A DNA stretch of 64,000 nt, taken from LMUY01 sp965199095. GTDB lineage: Bacteria; Pseudomonadota; Alphaproteobacteria; Acetobacterales; Acetobacteraceae. The first letter of the stretch is position 1. Each line of letters begins with the position of its first letter. Of this stretch, positions 24,964 through 33,505 are shown in pieces. A model generated the notes under the pieces. That model saw only the letters and a list, made by a program, of their open reading frames with translations. It did not search any database and was not told the DNA's origin. The translations under genes were made by a program, and so were the position numbers. The DNA is taken from positions 124,001 to 188,000 of the forward strand of contig CBDAQM010000008.1 of assembly GCA_965199095.1 (NCBI GenBank). Direction: 5' to 3'.

Positions 24964-26514
24964 TCGGCATCCTCCTGAGGGCGTCGTAGCGCGCGCAATC
25001 CGCTGTTGGCTGCTGGCGCAAGATCAGCGCGTCCGGCACCGCGATGACGGGCGGCGCGTCAGGCTGGTGCTGACGCGACAAGGCGTTGAGCACCACGTCG
25101 CTGCTGCACAGGCCCGCCTCGAGCGCTTCCGAGCAGGCCGCTTCCACCGCCGGCAGACTGTCCGTCAGCACCGCGGCGAGGATCTTGACCATCTGCCGGT
25201 CACCGTCCGGCATGCCTTTCAGCTTCTGCCGGACCCGGCCGAGCGCACCCGGCAGCACCCAGTCCTTGAACGGCGCGCCATTGCGCATCGCCCCCGGCTT
25301 GCGCGTCAGCACCGGGACGTAGTGCCAGGGGTTGTAGATGGTCTGCTCGCGGCCGAAGCAGCGATCGTGGCTGGCGATGATGCCGCCATCCTGGCGCATC
25401 ACGATCCGATCGGCGTAGGCGTGCACCTCGACCGGACGACCGACTGCCTGAGCCATCACCGAGTAGCGGTTCTTGTCGAACTGCACCAAGCAGGTCTTCG
25501 ACACCGACGCCGCCTTGGCATGGAAGCCGTCGAACGGCCCGGCGTAGCGCACCAGGCTCGGCCGCTCGGCCTCGAACATCTCCCAGACCGCGCTGTCGCG
25601 CCGCTCCGGATGCGGATGGCCCTTGGCGTAGCTGACGCACTGCTCCAGCAGCCAGGCATTCAGCTCCGTGAAACTGGCAAAATGCAGCCGCGGCTTGAAG
25701 AACCGCTCGCGCACCACGTTGACCTGGTTCTCAACCTGACCCTCGCCTTCGGTGCTCGGACCGATGGCGCACCTCGGCGAGCCCACCCAGATGCTGGCGT
25801 ACAGGCGGTCGGCTCGACCAGATAATGGCTGCACATCTGCAGAAAACGGCGGTTGAACACCCGCTCGCGGCCGACGAACACCGCGTCCACCGCAGTGCGC
25901 ATATTGTCGTAGATGCCGCGCTCGCAGGTGCCGCGGAAAAACCCGAACGCCTTGTCATGGGCGTCGAACACCATCTCCTGCGTCTCGCGCGGATACGCCC
26001 GCACGAACAGCATCCGGCTATGGCACAACCGTACCTGCGCCACCTTGATCTCGGTCGTGGCACCGCGCAGCACCACGATCTCGTGGCTCCAGTCGAACTG
26101 ATACGCCTCCCCAGGCGCAAAGCTCAGCGGAACGAACGCGTCGCTGGATCCAGTTCCCTGCTTGCGCTTACGCGCCGTCGCATACCGGCGGACAGCATCG
26201 TAACCGCCCTCATATCCAGCAACCCGTAAGCCCTCGAAAATCCGGATCAGCCCAAGCCGTTCACGCCGCGACAGCCGATCGTTAACGGCAAGACGCTTCT
26301 CAAGCTCCTCCGTCCACTGACCCAACTTGGGACGCGGCTGCACCTCACGCTCGTAGGCAAAGCTCGTCTCACCCGAGCGCAACACCTTGCGAATGGTGTT
26401 CCGAGCAATCCCCATCTCTCGCGAGATCGCCTTGATCGTCTTGCCCTGAACAAGGTGAGCCCGCCTGATCCGGGCAACAGTTTCCACAACCAGCATCTCC
26501 CCCACCACCCGCAT
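24950..26514 (-). pseudogene. istA: IS21 IstA transposase, disrupted by a short insertion
   Basis: The N-terminal part (MRVVGEMLVVETVARIRRAH from 26514) has the helix-turn-helix (KAISREMGIARNTIRKVLRS) and the integrase core with YQFDWSHEIV (Asp) and RGIYDNMRTAVD (Asp). After EPTACTPASGW one expects a few residues and then GQVENQV with the catalytic Glu. Instead about 32 extra bases (near 25756-25788 on the plus strand) intervene and change the frame, after which EGQVENQVNVVRERFFKPR continues normally to 24950. The insertion length is not a multiple of three, so the transposase is broken unless another copy acts in trans. Confidence 0.88.
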
Positions 26515-26604
26515 TTGCCGGGCGGCGTCTTGCCACACAATCAGGGGGGCAAGTTTGGACGCCGATCACCCCTTCAGGGGGTCAATCTTCCATGCCGATC
26601 TACA

Positions 26605-27416
26605 ATCACCCGCGTCATCACGGTGTGGTCGGCGCCAGGACCGTGGAGCACCGCGCGGTACGCCTCGTCCGCGCCGCTTTCCGGGCAGGCGATGAAGGCG
26701 GTGCCCAGCTGCACCGCGACGGCTCCAAGCGTGAGCCCCGCCCGGATCCCTGCACCATCCATGATCCCGCCCGCCGCGATCACCGGGAGAGCTGACTGCG
26801 TCACGAGCAGGCGGACGAGCGCCAGCGTGCCGAGCCGGTCGTCTTGCGCCGCCGCCGGATCGAACACGCCTCGGTGGCCACCCGCCTCCCAGCCCTGCGC
26901 CACCACCATGTCAACGCCCGCCGCCTCGACGGCCCGCGCCTCGGCCACGCTTGTCGCGGAGGCGAGGAGAACGCAGCCCGCCTCCTTCAACGCTGCGATC
27001 TGGTCGGCGCGCGGCAGGCCGAAGTGGAAGCTGACCACCGGAGGCTTCGCGTCCACCAGCATGGCCAGCATCTCGCCGTCGTCAGCGAAGCTCCTGTAGA
27101 TCGTGCGCAACGCCGAGGGTGGCTCCACTCCGTACCGCTCGAACAAGGGCTGCAGCGCCTGCAGCCAGCCCTGTTCCCGCGCCTCGTCGGCTGCGGCCGT
27201 CGCATGGACGAAAAGGTTGACGTTGAACGGACGACCGGTCCGCGCGCGAATGGCGTCGATCATCGCACGGGCGCCTGCGGCGTCCGTCGCGCTGACGCCG
27301 ATCGAGCCCAGGCCGCCAGCGTTCGAGACGGCCGCAGCCAGCTCCGGCGTTGAAACGCCAGCCATCGGCGCCTGGACGATGGGCAGCTCCACCCCAAGAC
27401 GGTCAAGCGGCGTCAT
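26605..27416 (-). pseudogene. nitronate monooxygenase, 5' fragment (split by IS21)
   Basis: From the ATG at 27416 the frame reads MTPLDRLGVELPIVQAPMAG, then NAGGLGSIGVSATDAAGARA, VVAQGWEAGGHRGVFDP (FMN phosphate region and the motif around the catalytic His) and VIAAGGIMDGAGIRAGLTLG. It breaks at TVMTRVI where IS21 is inserted. Class I nitronate monooxygenases oxidise alkyl nitronates such as propionate-3-nitronate with FMN and oxygen. Together with the 23554-23803 fragment the protein would be about 350 aa, normal for the family. Confidence 0.9.
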
Positions 27417-27551
27417 AGAGCTGCATTGCGCCTTGTCGCGGCTATCGACAAGCGAGGCGTCAACGACGGGAGATGGGCGCAAGGCTTTCCGGCCGCTCTT
27501 TGACTACAGGTGGCCGTTTGCTGACCGCTAGGTAGGGGGCCACGCTGGATA

Positions 27552-28697
27552 TATACTCCGTTCACGTGAGGATCCGAAAATCCTGAGGCGAGATGATGCG
27601 GAAATTGTCGGACACCTGATCGCAGTAGAGGTTCCATTTCCGCGGCACCTCCTCGCGGAGGAACGTCAGCATGGCGGCACTGAAATCAGCAAACCTCTCG
27701 TGGCACCGGTTGTGGGTGACATGCTTGTGCATCAACGCCCAGAGCCGTTCAATCGGGTTGAGATGGGGGCAATAGGCAGGAATGAAGTGAAGCTTGATCC
27801 GACGACCCGGCTCGGCCAGCCAGGCCTGCACCCGTTTGGCGTGATGATAGCGGGCATTGTCCAAGAACAGATGGATCATCCGTTTGCCTGGATACATCGC
27901 CTCAATCGCCGTCAGCAGCATGATCGTGCTGGCCGCATCCACCGTCAGGGCTTCCAGCATCCGCGTCTGCCCGCTCTCCAGGTCGATCGCACCATGAATG
28001 TTCAGCCGTTGGCGCCCGCTGGTCTGCGCCACGGCAACGGGGGTTTCTTTCGGCGCCCAGCACCCCACCGGCCGCACCGCATGCGTCGGATGCACGGCAT
28101 CGCCGAACAGCACCGCTTCGTCGTCCGCCATATGGTTCAGCAGGTCCTCATAAGCCTTGATGAAGGCGGCCTGCTTGGCCGGATCGAGCTTGCGCGACAC
28201 CGCTTTTGGCTTGCGGTGTTCCATGCCCAGCCGGTGCAGCAGCGCGATTAGGCCAGACCGGCCCTGATACACGATGCCGCATTCCTTCTCGATCCAGGCG
28301 CCGATTCCGCGCGTCGTGCGCGGCAGCGTCGCGGTGATCCAGCCTTTCAGCCGGTCCTGCTGCGCCTCGCTCAGGCGGCAAGCGCTGCCCTCATGGCCGA
28401 AGCTGGCCAACCCTTCGATCCCGTCCTCCTGATACAGCCGATGCCAGGTGCGGATGGTGTCGTCGTCCAGAAACAGGACGTTCGCGATCGCATCACAGCT
28501 CATCCCGTCGTCCAGCAAAACCAGCGCGTTCGCACGCCGTGCCAGGCGATGCGCGGCCGACCCGTCGCGAGCAAGCTCGATCAGGTCATGCCGGGATTGT
28601 TTGTCGAGGAAGCCGGGACGGATCATGAGGTCCCGTAGAATCCAGCCCGCGTCTTTTCGCAAGGGGGCCGCACGGATTTTCAGGGAGTCGGGGTATA
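27552..28697 (-). mobile_element. IS630-family element, copy A (intact)
   Basis: The ends match those of the copy at 60251-62645: TATACTCCGTTCACGTGAGG at the left and GATTTTCAGGGAGTCGGGGTATA in outline at the right, both starting or ending in TATA, consistent with TA target duplication. The inverted ends share TATACnCCG and AAAATCC. Confidence 0.85.
27562..28626 (-). CDS. IS630-family transposase (copy A)
   Basis: From the ATG at 28626 (MIRPGFLDKQSRHDLIELAR) the product is 354 aa. An N-terminal helix-turn-helix (GMSCDAIANVLFLDDDTIRT) precedes the DDE domain: EAVLFGDAVHPTHAVRPVG (Asp), MIHLFLDNARYHHAKRVQAW (Asp) and CPHLNPIERLWALMHKHV (Glu). It is a single uninterrupted frame, unlike the IS630 at 873-2023, to which it is only distantly related. 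A near-identical broken copy lies at 60261-62573. The frame is open further upstream to 28863, but those residues lie outside the element. Confidence 0.93.
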   Translation of the reverse strand: MIRPGFLDKQSRHDLIELARDGSAAHRLARRANALVLLDDGMSCDAIANVLFLDDDTIRTWHRLYQEDGIEGLASFGHEGSACRLSEAQQDRLKGWITATLPRTTRGIGAWIEKECGIVYQGRSGLIALLHRLGMEHRKPKAVSRKLDPAKQAAFIKAYEDLLNHMADDEAVLFGDAVHPTHAVRPVGCWAPKETPVAVAQTSGRQRLNIHGAIDLESGQTRMLEALTVDAASTIMLLTAIEAMYPGKRMIHLFLDNARYHHAKRVQAWLAEPGRRIKLHFIPAYCPHLNPIERLWALMHKHVTHNRCHERFADFSAAMLTFLREEVPRKWNLYCDQVSDNFRIISPQDFRILT

Positions 28698-28882
28698 GAT
28701 GACGTCCGGAAACTTCCTCAAGGTTGATTGTGTTGGAAAAGGCCACGTTGCCATCACTGGTGTGGAAGCATCGGCAGCCTGGGAAAGCGAAGATCGGCTC
28801 AGCGACCCAGCGTGGCCCGCCAGCACTTCCAGATGCAGGGCGGCCGTCTGGCCCCGTCGCCATGAAAACGCGAGCTGAGTGT

Positions 28883-29300
28883 TCACTTCAGCTCCTCCCA
28901 ACCGGGCAAGGGATCGGGCTCCCGGGCGGCAACCCCTGCGGCCAGGGCGACAGGGACCGCCACGATCGCCAGCGTAAGGCCGCCAAGACGCGGCGCCATC
29001 CAGGCGCCCCCGATCGCGCCGAGGGCGAAGGCGACACACATGGACCCCATCACCACGGCATGCGGCCACTCTTCGGGGGATCCCGTCACGGCTTTGACGA
29101 AGGCGGTCGCGGCCCCGCGAAGGTTGCCGGTGGTCATGCCCGTGTTGAACGACCAACGGCCGACGTGGGACAGGCTGGTGATCTGCACGCCGGCGATGAA
29201 GCCGACGCTGGCGGTCACCACACCGTTCGACAGCCGGTCCGCGACCATGGCCAAGACCAGCAGCATCACGCACTCCGCGCCCAGGCGGACGCTGCGCGAG
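28883..29300 (-). pseudogene. DUF1275 (YoaK-like) membrane protein, N-terminal half missing
   Basis: The frame contains SVGFIAGVQITSLSHVGRW and FNTGMTTGNLRGAATAFVKA, followed by hydrophobic helices (SMCVAFALGAIGGAWMAPRL, LTLAIVAVPVALAAGVAARE) and a stop at 28883. These correspond to the C-terminal half of DUF1275 proteins, about 220-240 aa inner-membrane proteins of unknown function. The N-terminal half is lost at an IS21-type end sequence (TGTCAATCGGC read leftwards from 29332). Confidence 0.7.
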
Positions 29301-29332
29301 TTTGATCCACTCCGCTTCAAAGCCGATTGACA

Positions 29333-29600
29333 CCCTCGGCCTGCAAACCTTCGAAGAGCCGCCGGGCGGTGCGGCGCTGGGCTTTCGGGAGAAGCCGTTC
29401 GGTCCGCAGCCAGGTCTCCAGCCTCTGCTGGACCGCTCCCAGCATCGGCGTAGGCTGCTGCTGCGCTGATAGGACGGCTTGGCTTCGGTCCGGCAATGCT
29501 TGCGCACCGTCGGCCGCGACAAATTCAGGTCACGCGCAATCGAGCTGATGCTCTCCTTGCGGACCAGATGGCGGCGCCGCATCTCGGCAATCAAGTCCAT
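29333..29600 (-). pseudogene. IS21 IstA N-terminal fragment
   Basis: From the ATG at 29600: MDLIAEMRRRHLVRKESISS then IARDLNLSRPTVRKHCRTEA, an IstA helix-turn-helix. After PSYQR the frame changes and continues as MLGAVQQRLETWLRTERLLP and RRTARRLFEGLQAEG, then stops at unrelated sequence near 29333. It is a remnant of a third IS21-type element, whose outer end is preserved at 30916-30942 beyond the IS3 inserted between. Confidence 0.75.
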
Positions 29601-29680
29601 GAGCAGCACCCCAGATTTCCCAGCAAAAATGCCGGATGATCGCACGACCCAGTGGAGTGCGCCCCTGGGGGTGGACAGAA

Positions 29681-30478
29681 TCAAGCCGCTGTTTTGACCG
29701 TCTGCCGAGCGTGTTGATCCTCGAACTGCACAGGGCTGAGATATCCCAGCGCTGAGTGCAGCCGTTTTGAGTTATAAACCTCGTCGATGAAACGCGGAAG
29801 GTCGGCAGTCACGTCCTCGAAGGTTTCGTAAGCCGCTAGGTAAACTGCTTCGACTTTCAGCGTCTTCATGAAGCTCTCCGCCTTGGCGTTGTCGTATGGA
29901 TTGCCACGGCGACTCATCGAGCCGATCAGGCCATGGGCTGCCAACAAGGTGCGGTACACCTCGGACGCGTATTGCGACCCACGATCGGAATGATGAATGC
30001 AGCCTTTTGTCGGAGCCCGGTTCCTGATCGCCGCCTTCAACGCTGCGACGGCGATGCGAGCATCCATGGAGCGGCTGATTGCATAGCCGACGACTTTGCG
30101 CGAGCAGGCATCAAGGATGGCAGCCAGGTAGACGAAGCCGCCCGGAATGGCCACGTATGTCAGGTCCGCCACCCAGATCTGGTTCGGGCGATCGAGAACG
30201 ACACCCTTGGCCAGGTCGGAAAAGATCGGCCCGGCGTGATCGCTGTCGGTCGTCACGACGTAGCGCCGCCGCTGTTTTGGCTGCAAATCGTGCTCCCGCA
30301 TCAGGCGCCGGAGCTTCTTGCCGTTCACTACGACGCCCTGATGGCGTAGCGCTGCCCCGACCCGACGATAGCCGTAGCATTCGAACTCGTCGCAGATCGC
30401 GCCGATCCGGGCGACAATTCCATCATCTGGCAGCGTGGTGGGCGATGCGTCGTAGAAGGTGGATCGCGTGAGCCCCAT
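29681..30478 (-). CDS. IS3-family transposase OrfB
   Basis: The 265 aa protein has an HTH_21 segment (GYRRVGAALRHQGVVVNGKK) and the IS3 integrase core: NQIWVADLTYVAIPGG (Asp), GCIHHSDRGSQYASEVYRTL (Asp) and GNPYDNAKAESFMKTLKVE (Glu). Its ATG shares a base with the orfA stop (TGATG). In IS3 elements OrfA and OrfB are usually fused by a -1 frameshift into OrfAB, and an A-rich slip site was not obvious here, so re-initiation may be used. It appears intact. Confidence 0.93.
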   Translation of the reverse strand: MGLTRSTFYDASPTTLPDDGIVARIGAICDEFECYGYRRVGAALRHQGVVVNGKKLRRLMREHDLQPKQRRRYVVTTDSDHAGPIFSDLAKGVVLDRPNQIWVADLTYVAIPGGFVYLAAILDACSRKVVGYAISRSMDARIAVAALKAAIRNRAPTKGCIHHSDRGSQYASEVYRTLLAAHGLIGSMSRRGNPYDNAKAESFMKTLKVEAVYLAAYETFEDVTADLPRFIDEVYNSKRLHSALGYLSPVQFEDQHARQTVKTAA

Positions 30479-30828
30479 CAGCTCGCACCCTCTGCTGACG
30501 GAGATGCCAGGGGACCGGTGACGACGGAGGTGCTCGCGCTTTTCGGCCGGGGAGCATGCTTCAAAGCCCCCTTTAGCAGCTCGAGCTCCAACGCTTGCCG
30601 TCCGACCAGGCGTTCCAGAGCGGCGATCTTAGCTTCATATTCCTGTATCAGGTCGGCCGCTTGTACGTCGTCATCCAAGGCGCCGGCCTCGAACTTGCCG
30701 ACCCAGATCCGGATTAGCTGCCGGGAGATATCGTGCTGCTTGGAGAGCGCGTGCAGCGTCTCGCTGGCGATGAACTCCTCAGCAACCTGTCGTTTGAATG
30801 CAGCGCTGTGGGATCGGTGTTTCGTCAT
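30478..30828 (-). CDS. IS3-family OrfA (helix-turn-helix)
   Basis: From the ATG at 30828 (MTKHRSHSAAFKRQVAEEFI) the product is 116 aa, with the transposase_8 helix-turn-helix (LHALSKQHDISRQLIRIWVG) and a leucine-zipper-like coil (AKIAALERLVGRQALELELL). OrfA binds the IS ends and is needed with OrfB for transposition. An upstream in-frame extension to 30888 has no ribosome binding site and is not preferred. Confidence 0.9.
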   Translation of the reverse strand: MTKHRSHSAAFKRQVAEEFIASETLHALSKQHDISRQLIRIWVGKFEAGALDDDVQAADLIQEYEAKIAALERLVGRQALELELLKGALKHAPRPKSASTSVVTGPLASPSAEGAS

Positions 30829-30906
30829 GGCTTCCATTCTCCAGAAGCCCGGTAGAGGGGGGCAATTCAAATCGCCCATTCTGTCCATCCCCAGGGGCGC
30901 ACTCCA

Positions 30907-30942
30907 GTTTTTTTGGGGGTCAAAATGGCATGCTTATCTACA
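30907..30942. repeat. outer end of the IS21 remnant
   Basis: Read from the right, TGTAGATAAGCATGCCATTT followed by TGACCCCC closely resembles the right end of the complete IS21 at 26604 (TGTAGATCGGCATGGAAGAT, TGACCCCC). With the IstA fragment at 29333-29600 it brackets the inserted IS3. Confidence 0.7.
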
Positions 30943-31235
30943 GGGTAGACGGCCTTGGCCCGCCGCTCCACCGCATCCACATTGCGGGTGGACGGCGAGC
31001 GTTTGGCATGGGTCGAATAGCCCACGCGTATACGGTGTCCACCAGACCGGCAGCAGCTCAAAACGCCTGCTCTGATAACACGACGAAATCTTGCCGCGAC
31101 CATCTGGCGCGTCATCCACCCGGAAGAGCAGCACCGGTGCTGAAAGGTAGACGGGCCCGTCTATTCCTGGCTGCCCGTCCCTGCCTCGCAATAAGCTCAG
31201 GCACCCTCTACGAGCACCCATCAAAGACCAAAAAC
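30943..31235. other. intergenic, no gene recognised
   Basis: About 290 bases downstream of the IclR gene stop. No coding frame, clear hairpin or repeat could be supported. Confidence 0.4.
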
Positions 31236-32123
31236 TTAGCCTTCGCGGGGAACGGCGCCGATACGAAGTGAGATGATCCCAGATGCACGTTTCAGAGCGG
31301 TGATATACGCCGCGCTTCTCTCTTCAGTCACGCGGAACCTGGGAGCCGAGATCACGAGCGCCGCGGCTAACTTGCCGCCCTGACCAACGACCGGCACACC
31401 AATCGCGTATAGATTATCGATAAATTCTTCATCACTAATAGCAACTCCGTTCTGTCGAACCGTTTGGATAATTGCCTTGACCTTCTCGACGTCCTGCACC
31501 GTCTTTGCTGTATAAGCGAAAAGAGCCCTCGGCAGAAGCTTGTTAAGTTCGTCGGGATCATGGAAAGCGGCCAGCACTCGGCCTGTCGCGGTACAATGCA
31601 GTGGGTTTATCATGCCTGGCGCGGGTGCGTAGGTAATCGGCTCTAACCCAGGTGATATCGCGATGTCGATTGCCTGGTCCCCCGTTAAGATGCTGAGTGT
31701 CACCGTTTCACGAGTTTCTTGCGCGAGCGCATCCATGACCGGCTGTGCAGCCTCCTCTATGCGCAAGTTGCGGGAAGCATGCGGGCTTAGCGCTGCCAGC
31801 ATCGGCCCTGGGCGGTAAGACAAGGTGGCCGGGTCGCGTTCGACATAACCGCGCGCTGATAAGGTCGCCAGAAGGCGCGAAGCGGTAGTTCGATGCACCC
31901 CAAGGTGAGCCGCGAGCCGATGCAATGGCGTCGGCTTCGATGCCTGAGCGATGATCTCGATGAGGTCCAGCGACCTGGAAACCGGATCCCGACCCGCATC
32001 TTCACCTTCGGACTTGCTACAATTCAAGCTGTTGGGTGTAGCGCTGGACGCACCCACGTTGCGCTTGACGCTCAGTTTCCTAGTGGGCAAAGTGGTGTCC
32101 TGCTTGTTGGTGGGATCAGTCAT
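31236..32123 (-). CDS. IclR-family transcriptional regulator
   Basis: The protein has the IclR winged helix (VSRSLDLIEIIAQASKPTPL, then LAAHLGVHRTTASRLLATLS) and the effector domain (GMINPLHCTATGRVLAAF; GVAISDEEFIDNLYAIGVPV; ISLRIGA). From the ATG at 32123 it is 295 aa with a long, low-complexity N-terminal extension of about 45 residues. A GTG or TTG further in could be the true start. The ATG overlaps that of the divergent aminotransferase in one CATG, so there is no intergenic space. It probably controls the polyamine-type genes to its right. The ligand is unknown. Confidence 0.9.
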   Translation of the reverse strand: MTDPTNKQDTTLPTRKLSVKRNVGASSATPNSLNCSKSEGEDAGRDPVSRSLDLIEIIAQASKPTPLHRLAAHLGVHRTTASRLLATLSARGYVERDPATLSYRPGPMLAALSPHASRNLRIEEAAQPVMDALAQETRETVTLSILTGDQAIDIAISPGLEPITYAPAPGMINPLHCTATGRVLAAFHDPDELNKLLPRALFAYTAKTVQDVEKVKAIIQTVRQNGVAISDEEFIDNLYAIGVPVVGQGGKLAAALVISAPRFRVTEERSAAYITALKRASGIISLRIGAVPREG

Positions 32124-33504
32124 GTTAGCGATACCCGAACGTCTCAGCGTCAAGAGCCGAGATATCGCATACCACCTGCACCAGCAGACCAACGCCAGTA
32201 CCCACGAGACGCAGGGTCCGTCCATCATTGCGCAGGGCGATGGTTGTTTCGTGACGACGATCGATGGGGAAAGGCTCCTTGAAGGGATGGCCGGCCTCTG
32301 GTGCACGTCGCTCGGCTTCAGCGAACAACGGCTGGCCGATGCGGCCTATGCACAGATGCGGACCTTGCCTTACTACCAGAACTTCAGGGGTGCCTCCAAC
32401 GAGCCCTTGATCGATCTTGCGGAGACCCTGGTCAGCCGTGCCCCGGCCGGACTGGTGAAGGCGATCTTCCAGTCATCGGGATCCGAGGCGAACGAGACCG
32501 CCATCAAGCTGGTCTGGTACTACTTCAACTCGATTGGCCAACCGACCAAGAAGAAGATCATCTCCCGTGTCTCCGGGTACCACGGCACGGGGATCGCGAC
32601 TGGGTCGTTGACCGGGCTAGGAGTGATGCACCGGTCATTCGACCTGCCGATCGACCGGTTTCTCAAGGTTTCCAATCCTCACTTCTATCGCGCGGGCGGC
32701 CCGGGCGAGTCTGAGGAGGCGTTTTCTACCCGATGCGCGCAGGAACTCGAGGACCTGATACTGCGCGAGGGTCCGGACACGATCGCGGCGTTCTTCGCCG
32801 AGCCGGTCATGGCATCTGCAGGTGTGATCCTTCCGCCGGCCGGGTATTTCGAGAAGATCCAGGCGGTGCTGAAACGGCACGACGTGCTGTTCGTCGCTGA
32901 CGAGGTGGTGTGCGGCTTCGGGCGGACCGGGTCCTACTGGGGTTGTGACACGTTCGGCATCGTACCCGACATCCTGACCTGCGCGAAGGCGCTGACCTCG
33001 GCGTATTTCCCCTTGTCCGCCACGCTCATCAGCGAGCGGCTCTATCAGGGCATCAAGCAGGGCGGCGACGAGATCGGGGTCTTCGCCCATGGCTATACCT
33101 ATGGCGGGCATCCAGTCGGTGCCGCTGTGGCGCTCGAGACGCTCCGAATCTACGACGAGACCGATATCGTCTCCCGCGTACGCACCAGAGCGCCGCAATT
33201 CCAGCGGCGGCTGGCGGCTCTGGGCGACCATCCGCTGGTGGGAGAGGCGCGCGGGGTCGGACTGTGCGGAGCGATCGAGCTGGTGCATCACAAGGAAAGC
33301 CGCACCAGCTTTAGCACGGAGACGAATGCCGCCATCCGAATGGTCGCGTTTGCCCGAAGCCGCGGGTTGATCGTGCGGCCGATTGGACCTGCTGTCGCCT
33401 TCGCGCCGCCGTTGATCATCACCGAAGCTGAAGTCGACATGCTGTTCGACTGTATCGAAGGCGCGCTCGATGAGCTTTCGCGCGATCTCGCGGGGGATAA
33501 GTAA
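32122..33504 (+). CDS. class III pyridoxal-phosphate aminotransferase (omega-amino acid/polyamine type)
   Basis: From ATG 32122 the protein is 460 aa. It begins MLAIPERLSVKSRDIAYHLH and has GMAGLWCTSLGFSEQRLADA, FQSSGSEANETAIKLVWYY, the cofactor-phosphate and ring-binding motifs in VLFVADEVVCGFGRTGSYWG, and the PLP lysine in ILTCAKALTSAYFPLSA. This is the class III omega-aminotransferase pattern (beta-alanine:pyruvate, putrescine or polyamine:pyruvate enzymes). With the downstream acetylpolyamine amidohydrolase, a diamine or polyamine substrate is likely. It is followed after one base by the binding protein gene, so they form an operon. Confidence 0.92.
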   Translation: MLAIPERLSVKSRDIAYHLHQQTNASTHETQGPSIIAQGDGCFVTTIDGERLLEGMAGLWCTSLGFSEQRLADAAYAQMRTLPYYQNFRGASNEPLIDLAETLVSRAPAGLVKAIFQSSGSEANETAIKLVWYYFNSIGQPTKKKIISRVSGYHGTGIATGSLTGLGVMHRSFDLPIDRFLKVSNPHFYRAGGPGESEEAFSTRCAQELEDLILREGPDTIAAFFAEPVMASAGVILPPAGYFEKIQAVLKRHDVLFVADEVVCGFGRTGSYWGCDTFGIVPDILTCAKALTSAYFPLSATLISERLYQGIKQGGDEIGVFAHGYTYGGHPVGAAVALETLRIYDETDIVSRVRTRAPQFQRRLAALGDHPLVGEARGVGLCGAIELVHHKESRTSFSTETNAAIRMVAFARSRGLIVRPIGPAVAFAPPLIITEAEVDMLFDCIEGALDELSRDLAGDK

Positions 33505-33505
33505 C

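Larger units (their letters stand above)
23804..26604 (-). mobile_element. IS21-family insertion sequence inside nitronate monooxygenase gene
   Basis: The 2801 bp element has related ends TGTCAATCGGCGTTGAATAT (left) and TGTAGATCGGCATGGAAGAT (right, complement), both followed by TTGACCCCCTG, as expected for the multiple terminal repeats of IS21. It is flanked by a 6 bp duplication ATCACC (23798-23803 and 26605-26610). It carries istA, istB and a small third ORF, all on the minus strand. Confidence 0.92.
29653..30906 (-). mobile_element. IS3-family insertion sequence nested in an IS21 remnant
   Basis: Inverted ends TGGAGTGCGCCCCTGGGG (29653-29670) and the complement of the same 18 bases (30889-30906), extended with few mismatches to about 29 bases. 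It carries orfA and orfB. Left flank CAG and right flank GTT do not match, so no target duplication is evident. Confidence 0.88.

Noticed and set aside
28698..28863. Minus-strand extension upstream of IS630 copy A (MATGPDGRPASGSAGG onward)
   Set aside because: It lies outside the element end at 28697 and has no recognised homologue. It may be a fragment of an unknown gene but I cannot support it.
31951..32121. Upstream extension of the aminotransferase frame to 31951
   Set aside because: These residues are antisense to the IclR gene. Aminotransferase homologues start close to the ATG at 32122.
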